Counted from the stretch's first letter, positions 47,697 to 56,529 are shown. The stretch is 61,445 nt of DNA from Fredinandcohnia quinoae (GCF_022427965.1 NZ_JAKTTI010000026.1:1-61445); one strand, 5' to 3'. The notes: generated by a model not told the origin, from the letters alone. Numbers and translations: made by a program.

Positions 47697-49100
47697 ATGG
47701 TGGATAAAATGGTCGATAGTTTACTTGAAAAAGTAAATTATTTGAAAAAGGAACAAATAGAACAATTAAGAGAAGCAATTTCATTTGCTATAAAGGCACA
47801 TCATGGACAAAGAAGGGCTACAGGTGAACCATATATTATTCATCCATTTACAGTTTGTGAAATACTTACTGATTATAATGCCGACGTAGTTACTCTTATT
47901 TCTGCATTATTACATGATGTTGTAGAAGATACAAATTACACCATTGTTGATATCATTCGAAATTTTGGTTCACAGGTTGCTTTAATTGTTGAGGGATTAA
48001 CAAAAGTGGATAAGGGTACATATCAAAAAGAGGAATATAATGCGATTAATGTAAAAAAATTGCTTACTGCATCTATTGAAGACGTTAGAGTAGCAATTAT
48101 TAAAATTGCGGATAGACTTCATAATATGAGGACTCTTTCAGTGAAGAAAATTGAACAAAAAGTAGCCTATGCAAATGAAACTTTATCATTTTTTTCACCT
48201 CTTGCTGAAAGATTAGGTTTATTCAAAATGCAAGTGGAGTTAGAGGAATTGGGATTTGGATATTTAAACCCGACAAAATATCAAAAGATAAATAAGCTAA
48301 TAAACAACTATCAAAATCTATTTATCGAAAAGTTCAGGATATTTATTGATGAAATGAAAGTTGGAATAGATACCCCTCCAATCGAGCTAGAATGGGGGAA
48401 GGTTCCGATATACAAGTCATACTCATTGTTGCAAGAGGGATCTCCATTTTCAGACTTGTTCACAATCAAAGTTATTACAGATTCAAGTATTGATTGTTAT
48501 ACCGTTCTTGGTAGAATACATACTGCTTATAAACCAATAGATCAACAATTTCAAGATAACCTCGCAATAGAGAAGAATATATTTTCCAACCATTTAAGTA
48601 CGAAAGTTTTAGTAAATGATGTTGAGGTCAGATTCAATATCCTTACAAAGGACAATTTAAAAAATAATCAATTAGGTGTTTTTAGCTTAATACATGATAA
48701 TTTAACTAGTGGTGAAATTAAGTCATTGAGTATGGGAATTCTTAAAGATTCGATTGAAGCAGTAAAGTTGATTTCGAAAGATCCAATAGAGTTTTATGAT
48801 TTGATTTCATATGAGTTACTACAAAAAGAAATTACAGTTTTCACACCTAAATTAGATGCTGTCTTATTACCGGAAGGATCGACAATTATTGATTTTGCAT
48901 TTAATTTTAATCCTTCTTTGGCAAAAAGAATGATACACGTTCGAGTAAATAACGAGATTAAACCATTGAACACAGTCCTTAATGATCTAGATATTGTGGA
49001 AATAATAACAGTTGATAATGATACAGTTAGTTTAGTTTGGTTAAATTATGCTCAAACTGCAAAAGCGTGTAAAGAAATAAATGGCTTAATAATCAACTAA
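47697..49100 (+). CDS. Short RelA/SpoT homologue: HD hydrolase, degenerate synthetase, TGS domain
   Basis: A 467-residue protein. The HD domain (residues ~25-170) has the (p)ppGpp hydrolase motifs HHGQRRATGEPYIIHP and LLHDVVEDT (H73-D74), and IIKIADRLHNMRTL. The synthetase-like region keeps FTIKVITDSSIDCYTVLG but has lost the YQSLHTTV-type motif (here IFSNHLSTKVLV). A TGS domain (LPEGSTIIDFAFNF, ~383-445) ends the protein; the ACT domain of full-length Rel (~730 aa) is absent. GAGGT lies six bases before ATG 47697. Hydrolase-only function is inferred. Confidence 0.88.
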   Translation: MVDKMVDSLLEKVNYLKKEQIEQLREAISFAIKAHHGQRRATGEPYIIHPFTVCEILTDYNADVVTLISALLHDVVEDTNYTIVDIIRNFGSQVALIVEGLTKVDKGTYQKEEYNAINVKKLLTASIEDVRVAIIKIADRLHNMRTLSVKKIEQKVAYANETLSFFSPLAERLGLFKMQVELEELGFGYLNPTKYQKINKLINNYQNLFIEKFRIFIDEMKVGIDTPPIELEWGKVPIYKSYSLLQEGSPFSDLFTIKVITDSSIDCYTVLGRIHTAYKPIDQQFQDNLAIEKNIFSNHLSTKVLVNDVEVRFNILTKDNLKNNQLGVFSLIHDNLTSGEIKSLSMGILKDSIEAVKLISKDPIEFYDLISYELLQKEITVFTPKLDAVLLPEGSTIIDFAFNFNPSLAKRMIHVRVNNEIKPLNTVLNDLDIVEIITVDNDTVSLVWLNYAQTAKACKEINGLIIN

Positions 49101-49127
49101 AGGTAATGCAGTTTTGAGAAAAGACCC

Positions 49128-49781
49128 CTAATTTTTAAACACATGTTGTCCAATGACAACCGTAGTTTCTCTTGAATCTAGCCAACGGCTTGTTGCAATG
49201 TCTGGGTTGTAAAAGAATAATGAATCTTCTGCTATATTTCTCATGTCAGTTAGTGCTGCATATACTGCCTTAATGGACTCTTCGTCCGCTGGTTTATTAA
49301 CTTGTCCATTTGCAACGGGTTGAAATTGTTTGCGCTGATAAATAACTTCTCTTATCGTATCTGGAAATTGAGGGCTTTCTAAGCGATTTAAGACAACTGC
49401 GGCTACTGCTACTTTTCCTTCGAAAGGTTCTGTTTGCGCTTCAGCTCGTACAATTCTTGCTAATAAATCAATTTCTTCATCTGTGAATTTACTACTTTCA
49501 GTGTTCGTATTTTTCATTGTGATACTTTCTGTCTTAGAAATGGTTACCCCTTTTATAAGTTCAGGTGTGTTTTTTGGAGTATCCGTATTTATATGTTGAC
49601 CGACAATAATCAGGTCTAAATTTTCAACTTGCGGGTTTGCCTCTGCTAACTCATTTAACGTCATCCCTTGTTCTGCAGCGATTTCTGACATTGTATCACC
49701 TTCAACAACCGTATAAGCAAATGCATCGTTAGCAAAAATAAGTGATGCTATTAAAGCTAGTCCAAAAATTAGTTTTTTCAT
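49128..49781 (-). CDS. SleB/CwlJ-type cell wall hydrolase with LysM domain
   Basis: A 217-residue exported enzyme. The signal peptide (residues 1-22, ending NDAFA) is followed by a LysM peptidoglycan-binding domain (YTVVEGDTMSEIAAEQGMTLNELAEANPQ) and a C-terminal Hydrolase_2 (SleB-like) domain with ARIVRAEAQTEPFEGKVAVAAVVLNR, where the catalytic Glu lies. Such enzymes act on spore cortex or vegetative peptidoglycan. GGAGGACTC precedes the ATG. Convergent with the Rel-like gene. Confidence 0.92.
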   Translation of the reverse strand: MKKLIFGLALIASLIFANDAFAYTVVEGDTMSEIAAEQGMTLNELAEANPQVENLDLIIVGQHINTDTPKNTPELIKGVTISKTESITMKNTNTESSKFTDEEIDLLARIVRAEAQTEPFEGKVAVAAVVLNRLESPQFPDTIREVIYQRKQFQPVANGQVNKPADEESIKAVYAALTDMRNIAEDSLFFYNPDIATSRWLDSRETTVVIGQHVFKN

Positions 49782-49910
49782 TTGAGAGTCCTCCTAGTTT
49801 TTAAGTATTGAGAAACACTTATTTACTCTATGTCTATGAAAAAATAAAATTGGATAGTATTACAGTTTGTTTACATGAAAATGACAAGCGATAGATTAAC
49901 ATGAAGAACA

Positions 49911-49958
49911 TAAAAAGGAGTCCCTTTGGTCTACTGACCTTTAAGGACTCCCTTTATG
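49911..49958 (-). terminator. Terminator of the minus-strand aldo/keto reductase gene
   Basis: GGAGTCC (49917-49923) pairs with GGACTCC (49945-49951) and an inner GGTC/GACC stem. On the minus strand a U5 run follows. Confidence 0.85.
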
Positions 49959-49975
49959 TATATTTTATTTATTGT

Positions 49976-50893
49976 TTATGGAAGGATGTTGCCTGCTGCA
50001 CGATAGATGCTATACCATTCTTCACGTGTCAGTTGAATGTCACTTGCTTTAATGCAGTCTTTTAACCTGTCAATATTCATCGTACCGGTTACCGGCTGCA
50101 TGTTTGCAGGATGTCGTAAAAGCCAGGCGATCGTAATCGTCGTGTTACTTACTCCATATTTATTAGCTATTTCATTAATTGCTTGGTTCAATTCTGGGAA
50201 CTTATCGTTATCAAGGAAAACACCTTCAAAGAACCCATATTGGAATGGAGACCAAGGTTGAATGGTAATATCATTCAGTCTACAGTAATCAAGAACACTT
50301 CCATCTCTGTCAACGGCAGAATCATTTTCCATATTTACATTAATCCCATTTGAGATCATATTAGCGTTAGTGATACTTAATTGAAGTTGGTTTGCAACTA
50401 GTGGTTGCTTCACGTATTTCTTTAACAGTTCGATTTGCATTGGTTTCTGATTAGAGATTCCAAAATGTCTCACTTTTCCAGACTGTTCAAGAATGTCAAA
50501 CGCTTCAGCCACTTCCTCAGGTTCTACGAGGGCATCTGGACGATGTAAAAGTAGAACGTCAAGATATTCTGTTTTCAAGCGTTTCAATATCCCATCAACA
50601 GAATTTAAAATATGTTCTTTCGAAAAATCAAACATTCCCTTACGAATCCCACATTTTGATTGCAAAATCATCTTCTCACGTACAGCTGCATTCATATGGA
50701 TCGCATCTGCAAAAATCTCTTCACACTCACCACCACCATATATGTCTGCGTGATCGAAGAAATTCGCACCTTCTTCGATAGCTGTTTGGATGAAATGTTC
50801 TGCCTCGTTTTTATCAAGTGAATTAATACGCATACAACCAACCGCAATGGCTGGTACCTCAAGTGTGCTGCTTCCTAATTTAATTGTTCTCAT
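49976..50893 (-). CDS. Aldo/keto reductase, YdhF-like
   Basis: A 305-residue NADPH-dependent oxidoreductase. It has the FFDHADIYGGGECEE segment with the catalytic Asp and Tyr, the Lys in ILQSKCGIR, YLDVLLLHRPD, and the C-terminal GTMNIDRLKDCIKASDI cofactor-binding segment. It belongs to the YdhF-type group, distinct from the YvgN-type enzyme at 7101. GGAGGGAAAAAC precedes the ATG. Physiological substrate unknown. Confidence 0.92.
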   Translation of the reverse strand: MRTIKLGSSTLEVPAIAVGCMRINSLDKNEAEHFIQTAIEEGANFFDHADIYGGGECEEIFADAIHMNAAVREKMILQSKCGIRKGMFDFSKEHILNSVDGILKRLKTEYLDVLLLHRPDALVEPEEVAEAFDILEQSGKVRHFGISNQKPMQIELLKKYVKQPLVANQLQLSITNANMISNGINVNMENDSAVDRDGSVLDYCRLNDITIQPWSPFQYGFFEGVFLDNDKFPELNQAINEIANKYGVSNTTITIAWLLRHPANMQPVTGTMNIDRLKDCIKASDIQLTREEWYSIYRAAGNILP

Positions 50894-50925
50894 GTTTTTC
50901 CCTCCATATTATGTAACTTGTAGGT

Positions 50926-50955
50926 GTGACACCATTTAATTATATATGATACAAT
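50926..50955 (+). promoter_or_regulatory. Candidate promoter of the VanR/VanS-like operon
   Basis: GTGACA (50926-50931) and TACAAT (50950-50955) are separated by 18 bases, with a TG just upstream of the -10. Confidence 0.4.
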
Positions 50956-51043
50956 TTTCCTGAATGTATTGAAAGTGAGAGGCTTTGTTCTTGGATCATT
51001 TTTCAAAAACGTCCAGAAGTTTTAATAGGGGGTAAATCAAAAG

Positions 51044-51739
51044 ATGAGCATCAATATACTTGTAGTTGATGATGAAAAAGAAATTGCTGATTTAGTAGAA
51101 TTATATTTAAAAAATGAAAACTATCATGTACATAAATATTATAAAGCTGAGGATGCTCTAACATGTATTGCAGAAGAAAAATTGGATCTCGCCATTCTTG
51201 ATATTATGATGCCTGAAATTGATGGCTTCGAGTTATGTCGGACTATAAGAGAGACTTATCATTTTCCTGTCATTATGCTATCAGCAAAAGGGGAAGAAAT
51301 TGATAAAATCACTGGTCTGACGTTAGGTGCTGATGATTATATAACGAAACCATTTCGACCATTGGAGCTTGTTGCACGTGTAAAAGCGCAACTACGAAGA
51401 TTTAAGACATATAATCAGCAGGAATCGGAACAAAATCAAACTTTCCTTGCATTCTCAGGTCTAGTTCTCGATCAAAATACTAGAAAGTGTATGTTAAATG
51501 AACAATCTATTTCCCTAACACCAACAGAGTTTTCAATTTTATGGTATTTATGTGTCAATAGGGGAAGAGTGGTCAGCTCAGAAGAAATATTTCAGGCTGT
51601 TTGGGGAGAGAAGTATTTAAACAATAATAATACGGTAATGGTTCATATTAGGCATTTACGGGAAAAGATGAATGATTCTACTGAAAAACCAAAATATATT
51701 AAAACCGTCTGGGGAGTAGGGTATACGATTGAAAAATGA
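51044..51739 (+). CDS. VanR-like OmpR-family response regulator
   Basis: A 231-residue regulator. The receiver domain has phospho-acceptor D53 (LAILDIMMPE) and TKPFRPLELVARVKAQLRR; the winged-helix domain ends with NPKYIKTVWGVGY-type sequence (here KPKYIKTVWGVGYTIEK). The opening (DDEKEIADLVELYLKNENY) and the end are almost the same as the VanR of VanA/VanB-type glycopeptide resistance. No ligase or dehydrogenase genes accompany it. GGGGGTAAATC lies before the ATG. Confidence 0.9.
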   Translation: MSINILVVDDEKEIADLVELYLKNENYHVHKYYKAEDALTCIAEEKLDLAILDIMMPEIDGFELCRTIRETYHFPVIMLSAKGEEIDKITGLTLGADDYITKPFRPLELVARVKAQLRRFKTYNQQESEQNQTFLAFSGLVLDQNTRKCMLNEQSISLTPTEFSILWYLCVNRGRVVSSEEIFQAVWGEKYLNNNNTVMVHIRHLREKMNDSTEKPKYIKTVWGVGYTIEK

Positions 51740-52856
51740 ATTTAGCAAATTAAAAAGAAAAATCATTTTCCAGATTGTAATGATTACTGTAATAGCAGGG
51801 TTTATCGGCTATTTTATTAACTATTTGATTATTGACGGTGTGCTGCAAGATCCATTTGCTAATTGGTTTATTAGCTTTTGCGAACGAGTACTACGGTATG
51901 ACTATATGACTGCACATAATATGTATATTGAATTATTTCGGCAAAATAAACCATTATGGCTAGCAATTGGTTTCATCTTTATTTTACTACTTATCTTCTA
52001 CTTTGCACTTAACAGATTCACTCGCTATTTTAATGAAATCAGTGCCGGAATGAATAAGCTGGCTGAGGAATCAGAGACAGAAATTCATTTGTCACCTGAG
52101 CTTGAATTCATGGAGAAAAAATTAAATTCAGTAAAATCCAAGTTAGAAAAACGTACGAAGGATGCTCTTGAAGCAGAGCAGCGAAAAAATGATCTAGTTG
52201 TCTATTTGGCTCATGATATTAAAACACCACTTACATCTGTAATTGGATATTTAAGTCTACTAGATGAAGCATCAGATATGCCAATCGAGCAAAAAGCAAA
52301 ATATACAAAAATCACATTAGAAAAAGCGATTCGTTTAGAAAGTTTAATCAATGAATTTTTCGAAATAACAAGATTTAATCTTCAAACTATCATACTTGAT
52401 AAAGAAAAAATCAATTTATCTTTTATGCTTTTGCAAATGGCAGATGAATTCTATCCAATGCTATCTCCGATGGGAAAAGAAGCTGTGGTTCATACACCTG
52501 AGAATCTTTTTATACAAGCAGATGCAAATAAATTAGCAAGAGTATTTAATAATATTTTGAAAAATGCAATCGCATATAGTGATGAAAATAGCACAATCGA
52601 TATTCGTGCAAATACAGATGATCACCTTGCAATTATTCGTTTTACAAATCGTGGTAAATTCATTCCACCTCAAAAATTACAAGCGATATTTGATAAATTC
52701 TATCGGCTTGATGATGCCCGTTCAACTCAGACTGGCGGATCAGGACTAGGACTTGCAATTGCGAAGGAGATTATTCATGCTCACGGTGGTACGATAACTG
52801 CTGAAAGTAATGAAGAAAAAACAACTTTTACCGTCACCATTCCTATTCAATCTTAA
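51729..52856 (+). CDS. VanS-like sensor histidine kinase
   Basis: A 375-residue kinase with two membrane helices (about 12-33 and 75-95) flanking a ~40-residue external loop, a HAMP-like linker, a HisKA domain with YLAHDIKTPLTSVIGYL (phospho-His 162) and an HATPase_c domain with NNILKNA, FDKFYRLDDARS and GGSGLGLAIAKE. The cytoplasmic half closely resembles VanS of VanA-type clusters. The short sensor loop is diverged. It starts at TTG and overlaps the regulator by 11 bases. Confidence 0.9.
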   Translation: MKNEFSKLKRKIIFQIVMITVIAGFIGYFINYLIIDGVLQDPFANWFISFCERVLRYDYMTAHNMYIELFRQNKPLWLAIGFIFILLLIFYFALNRFTRYFNEISAGMNKLAEESETEIHLSPELEFMEKKLNSVKSKLEKRTKDALEAEQRKNDLVVYLAHDIKTPLTSVIGYLSLLDEASDMPIEQKAKYTKITLEKAIRLESLINEFFEITRFNLQTIILDKEKINLSFMLLQMADEFYPMLSPMGKEAVVHTPENLFIQADANKLARVFNNILKNAIAYSDENSTIDIRANTDDHLAIIRFTNRGKFIPPQKLQAIFDKFYRLDDARSTQTGGSGLGLAIAKEIIHAHGGTITAESNEEKTTFTVTIPIQS

Positions 52857-52873
52857 GGAATTCTTAAGAATTA
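52851..52873 (+). promoter_or_regulatory. Candidate VanR-like binding boxes
   Basis: Two direct repeats, TCTTAAGGAATT (52851-52862) and TCTTAAGAATTA (52862-52873), are spaced 11 bases apart, one helical turn, as OmpR-family dimers need. The first differs from the published VanR box TCGTANGAAATT at only two positions. They overlap the kinase stop and precede the carboxypeptidase gene. Confidence 0.55.
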
Positions 52874-52948
52874 ACTAATAGAATGTTAAAAAACAACTCT
52901 TTTAATTATGTTTCAATAGAGACATGATCATGAAGGAGTTGTTTTAAC

Positions 52949-53878
52949 ATGGGAACAAGAAAACTAATAATAAGGACAATATTACTATTAGGAATTATGA
53001 CAGTATTCATAATCGCTTATGGTACGAGTGAAAAATCCAATATTTCGATTCAAGATAAATTGATTCATTTAACTAAAAATATTCAATTGAAAGATTCAGA
53101 GAAAAGTGAATCTGAACTAAGCAGCACGAACGCTATTTTAGTTAGATTAACTGACAATAAAATTGTTGAGGAAAAGGATAGTCAAGAGGTCATCTATCCT
53201 GCATCCCTTACTAAAATCATGACAACCTTAGTTGCAATTGAAAGCATTTCAAATGTAAAGGAACGGGTAATCCTACCAGATAGTATGTTTACAAGACTGT
53301 ATGAAGAAAACGCATCTATGGCCGGTTACTTACCAAATGAGGAAATTGCAGCAATTGATCTTCTTTACGGCATCATGCTGCCGTCAGGGGCAGAAGCATC
53401 TGTTGGATTGGCAACTTATATTGCTGGTTCAGAGGAAAGCTTTGTCCAACTAATGAACGAAAAAGCGGAGCAGCTTGGAATGGATAACACACATTTTACA
53501 AACGTGACTGGACTACATAATCCTGACCATTATACAACGGTTAAGGATCTCTCAATACTTCTAAAAGTTGCCTTAAAAAATGATACATTTAGAACAATTT
53601 TTACAGCTGAGAGGTATTCCACTTCACCTACAAATCTTCACCCAGATGGAATAACTTTTAAAAGCACTATGTTCAAAAATATTGGTACTAACGAATTGGA
53701 TAATGGACAAATCATCGGTGGAAAAACAGGTTATACCGAGGAAGCCGGACTTTGCCTAGCTAGCCTTGCAGAAATAAATGGGGAAGAATATATATTAATT
53801 ACAACAGGGGCCCCAGGAAACCATCAGACTGAACAGTTTAATATAACGGATGCATTATTAGTCTATGGGGAATTATGA
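52949..53878 (+). CDS. D-alanyl-D-alanine carboxypeptidase, S11 family
   Basis: A 309-residue penicillin-binding-type D,D-carboxypeptidase that removes the terminal D-Ala of peptidoglycan stem peptides outside the membrane. It has an N-terminal signal anchor, SxxK as S86-LT-K89 (YPASLTKIMT), an atypical second motif S146-G-A (usually SxN), and KTG in IGGKTGYTEEAG. There is no C-terminal amphipathic anchor, unlike DacA. GAAGGAG precedes the ATG. Its position after VanRS-like genes suggests a VanY-like function. Confidence 0.9.
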   Translation: MGTRKLIIRTILLLGIMTVFIIAYGTSEKSNISIQDKLIHLTKNIQLKDSEKSESELSSTNAILVRLTDNKIVEEKDSQEVIYPASLTKIMTTLVAIESISNVKERVILPDSMFTRLYEENASMAGYLPNEEIAAIDLLYGIMLPSGAEASVGLATYIAGSEESFVQLMNEKAEQLGMDNTHFTNVTGLHNPDHYTTVKDLSILLKVALKNDTFRTIFTAERYSTSPTNLHPDGITFKSTMFKNIGTNELDNGQIIGGKTGYTEEAGLCLASLAEINGEEYILITTGAPGNHQTEQFNITDALLVYGEL

Positions 53879-53944
53879 ATTGGGATATGTTCAAGTCGTG
53901 AGAGGACTTATGAAACACTTTCTTAAAAGGGGGATTTTCATCAA

Positions 53945-54316
53945 ATGGATCATTCAGGATTGTTAATGATGGCTATCGTTTGGGGTGTTTTATATATCTA
54001 TTTTTTAACACCTCTACCTTTTCAAAAATCAACGGAAACAGAACAGCATTCTGAAATGAAATTTGGTAGTGCGTTAAAATTGAGTGTTATAAAAATCACC
54101 TTTCATAGAAAAGCAATTCTGGCATTCATCCTATTGTTGATCACCTTGTTTGTAACGTGGTGGTCTCAAGTACAGAATGAAATATATAACGAAATACATG
54201 GAATAAGCTTGCAGACAACACCTATAAACTACACGGTAGGAACAATAGTGTATGCAGTAATTATCTATTTGTTAATGGTTGGTAGAAGAGCGTTAAAGTT
54301 GTATAAATATATTTGA
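53945..54316 (+). CDS. Small membrane protein following the carboxypeptidase
   Basis: A 123-residue protein with three hydrophobic segments (about 5-22, 56-76, 95-112). AAAAGGGGGA precedes the ATG. It is co-directional and 66 bases after the carboxypeptidase, so may share its transcript. I do not recognise the family. Confidence 0.7.
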   Translation: MDHSGLLMMAIVWGVLYIYFLTPLPFQKSTETEQHSEMKFGSALKLSVIKITFHRKAILAFILLLITLFVTWWSQVQNEIYNEIHGISLQTTPINYTVGTIVYAVIIYLLMVGRRALKLYKYI

Positions 54317-54443
54317 TGAGTTCCCTTAATATAGAATTTTAAAAAATTGCAAATGAATGGGTGCTTAAAAAAGAGGAAATAGGTACTTCCATATAGAATT
54401 TTTACAGAGTCTAAAAATCTATTATATAGGTGGGAGCACACAT

Positions 54444-54920
54444 ATGAAAAAGCTATTTCAGTATAACTGGCAGGTTAGAGAAGATTGGTTTAGATGGTGC
54501 GAAGATATCCCAGAAGAGGAATTACTTAAGAAACGGGTTGGTGGTGTCGGTAGTGTCCTGTACACTCTGTTTCATATCGTAGATGTCGAACAAAGTTGGA
54601 TTCATTTTTTGAAAACACAACAAAATTTAGAGGAGCCACCGTTTGAAGATTATGCAAGTTTGTCAAAAGTGAAAGCTCTATCAAACCAATTTCACGCTGA
54701 GATTGAACCGTTTATACAGTCTTGGACGAATGAAATGGATTCCTTAACAATACAAGCAACTAATTCCAAGGGTCAAACTGCGACTTTTAGACATGGGGAA
54801 ATAATGCAGCATGTCATTGCTCATGAAATACATCACATTGGTCAGTTGTCTGTTTGGGCAAGAGAGATTGGACGGGAACCAGTGACCGCGAATTTAATAT
54901 TCAGAGGACTATACGAATGA
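54444..54920 (+). CDS. DinB family protein
   Basis: A 158-residue four-helix-bundle protein of the DinB/YfiT superfamily, with the metal-binding histidines in LFHIVDVEQSW (first) and HVIAHEIHHIGQLSVWARE (second and third). Members are often thiol-dependent S-transferases; the substrate is unknown. GGTGGGAGC precedes the ATG. A terminator follows. Confidence 0.9.
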   Translation: MKKLFQYNWQVREDWFRWCEDIPEEELLKKRVGGVGSVLYTLFHIVDVEQSWIHFLKTQQNLEEPPFEDYASLSKVKALSNQFHAEIEPFIQSWTNEMDSLTIQATNSKGQTATFRHGEIMQHVIAHEIHHIGQLSVWAREIGREPVTANLIFRGLYE

Positions 54921-54956
54921 AAAATTGTGTCACTATAGCGTGCTTTACTTTAAATT

Positions 54957-54982
54957 GGCTGCCATTTCGGTAGCTTTTTTTC
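54957..54982 (+). terminator. Terminator after the DinB gene
   Basis: GCTGCC (54958-54963) pairs with GGTAGC (54969-54974) with one G-U pair, followed by T7. Confidence 0.82.
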
Positions 54983-55076
54983 TTCTTCCACTACCGTGAA
55001 AATATACTTAAGAAGGGATTTAAACAAATCGTATTGAACTATTAACAGAACATGTTGTTTAGGAGGACTATAATAA

Positions 55077-55496
55077 ATGGATATAAAAGCTGGAGACCCA
55101 AGAGATTTGTTAAAAACCATTATTGATGAATATAAGATAACACCCTATAGTATGAGTTTAATCAGTGGGATTGACGAAGTGAAAGTGTTAGAATATGTAA
55201 ACTATGATACTGATTTATGTTTTTTACCAGTTGAGAAGTTGCTTGATTTTACGGATTTGATATTGTTCCTTTCAGTTGGAATGAAAGATGTAACGCCAGA
55301 CGAAAGGGTATCATCCATTATTGAACATTTAAATGTTTCTTATAATATCTCGTTTGAGACATTATCGATATATGCAAATATAGAGGAAAAAGAATTAAGA
55401 CAGTTTATAGATGATTATGACTCTTTATCATTTGAAAAACGCTACAGATTAGGCTTAGTAGTTCTGTTTTTACATTTTGTGCTAACAAAGAAATAA
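55077..55496 (+). CDS. Helix-turn-helix-like protein with internal repeat
   Basis: A 139-residue soluble protein made of two similar ~60-residue halves (LLKTIIDEYKITPYSMSLIS and SSIIEHLNVSYNISFETLSI), each looking like a degenerate Xre-type helix-turn-helix followed by two helices (VEKLLDFTDLILFLSVG; FEKRYRLGLVVLFLHFVL). AGGAGGACTATAATAA precedes the ATG. Similar HTH proteins occur in Bacillus, but their role is unknown. Confidence 0.78.
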   Translation: MDIKAGDPRDLLKTIIDEYKITPYSMSLISGIDEVKVLEYVNYDTDLCFLPVEKLLDFTDLILFLSVGMKDVTPDERVSSIIEHLNVSYNISFETLSIYANIEEKELRQFIDDYDSLSFEKRYRLGLVVLFLHFVLTKK

Positions 55497-55860
55497 AAGA
55501 TCGTTGTATGGGGGCTATAGCCAAGTAGGATTATACCTAATTTTGTTGAAATTATTAAGCTAATGAAACAGGATAGTTGTAGAAGTATTATGGCCAACAG
55601 CTTGGTGAAAATACCTACAAAGAAGATTTAAAAGTAGGTATTCATTTGGAAAAAATCATCTTAATTTGTAGCTTAATTTTTATAACTGTATCACATCTCA
55701 AGTAGAAGCTAAATATAGCACCTATACTTTTAGAACGAAAAGGTATGAAATAATGAGTTATTGTCACATCATTTATATTATATGCAATTATTCTGTAAGT
55801 CTTATGTAAGTCTTATGTATGACTAGCGGGGATGTTACTTTAAAAAAGGAGTTGTATAAA
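55497..55860. other. Intergenic interval without a gene
   Basis: 364 bases. A stretch near 55588-55628 encodes YYGQQLGENTYKED and resembles 59766-59798; both may be traces of the same lost gene. No terminator or clear promoter was found. Confidence 0.5.
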
Positions 55861-56529
55861 ATGGATGGAAAAAAAGATACAGAAATAAAATGCTCTCCAA
55901 AAGCAGAAAACATTCTACATCAGATCAATAGTAAAACTAAGCTAGGCGACTTACGAAAAATCGCGAAGGACATTAAAAAAGATCACGAACTAGCTATGGA
56001 ACTTTGGTCATCCGAAGAGTTTTTGCCCAGACTTTTAGCAATCTTGATTATGGACAAAAAACATCTGTCAAAAGATGTGATAAATAAGCTTGATATGGAT
56101 ATGCAGACCCACACTTTTGATGAGCGAAATAACTTAATGGATTGGTTAATGGCTAATCAGCTTACCAAGGACAAGAAGATAATTGCGTTGATGGAGTCAT
56201 GGGAAAATAGTCCTTCTGCTCTTCAAAGGCGAGCTTTCTGGTATTATCAAGGGCGATTGAGATGGACTGGACAAACACCACCTGATAACACCGCTGACTT
56301 GCTTTCTGCAATAGAAGCTAATATTACGCTGGAAGAACCGGAAGTTCAATGGGCTATGAATTTCACCGCAGGCTGGATAGGCGTTTATGATGAAAAGAAT
56401 CGTGCACGTTGTATTAAACTTGGTGAAAAAACGGGTCTTTACAAAGATGAAATAGTAGCAAAAGGATGTACTCCCAACTATTTGCCAGAGTTCATTACGA
56501 TTGTGGTTAACAAACGACATAATAATTAG
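55861..56529 (+). CDS. AlkD-like DNA alkylation repair family protein
   Basis: A 222-residue all-helical protein of the HEAT-like AlkD family, whose members excise alkylated bases without flipping them. The segments KLGDLRKIAKDIKKDHELAMELW, FLPRLLAILIMD and FDERNNLMDWLMANQL fit the family. The ATG at 55861 follows AAAAAAGGAG; the upstream in-frame start at 55819 lacks such a site. Some members of this family have lost glycosylase activity. Confidence 0.82.
   Translation: MDGKKDTEIKCSPKAENILHQINSKTKLGDLRKIAKDIKKDHELAMELWSSEEFLPRLLAILIMDKKHLSKDVINKLDMDMQTHTFDERNNLMDWLMANQLTKDKKIIALMESWENSPSALQRRAFWYYQGRLRWTGQTPPDNTADLLSAIEANITLEEPEVQWAMNFTAGWIGVYDEKNRARCIKLGEKTGLYKDEIVAKGCTPNYLPEFITIVVNKRHNN

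Noticed and set aside
51044-53878. Considered as a glycopeptide resistance operon
   Set aside because: No VanH, VanA/B-type ligase or VanX is encoded around it, so resistance by D-Ala-D-Lac or D-Ser precursors cannot be claimed.
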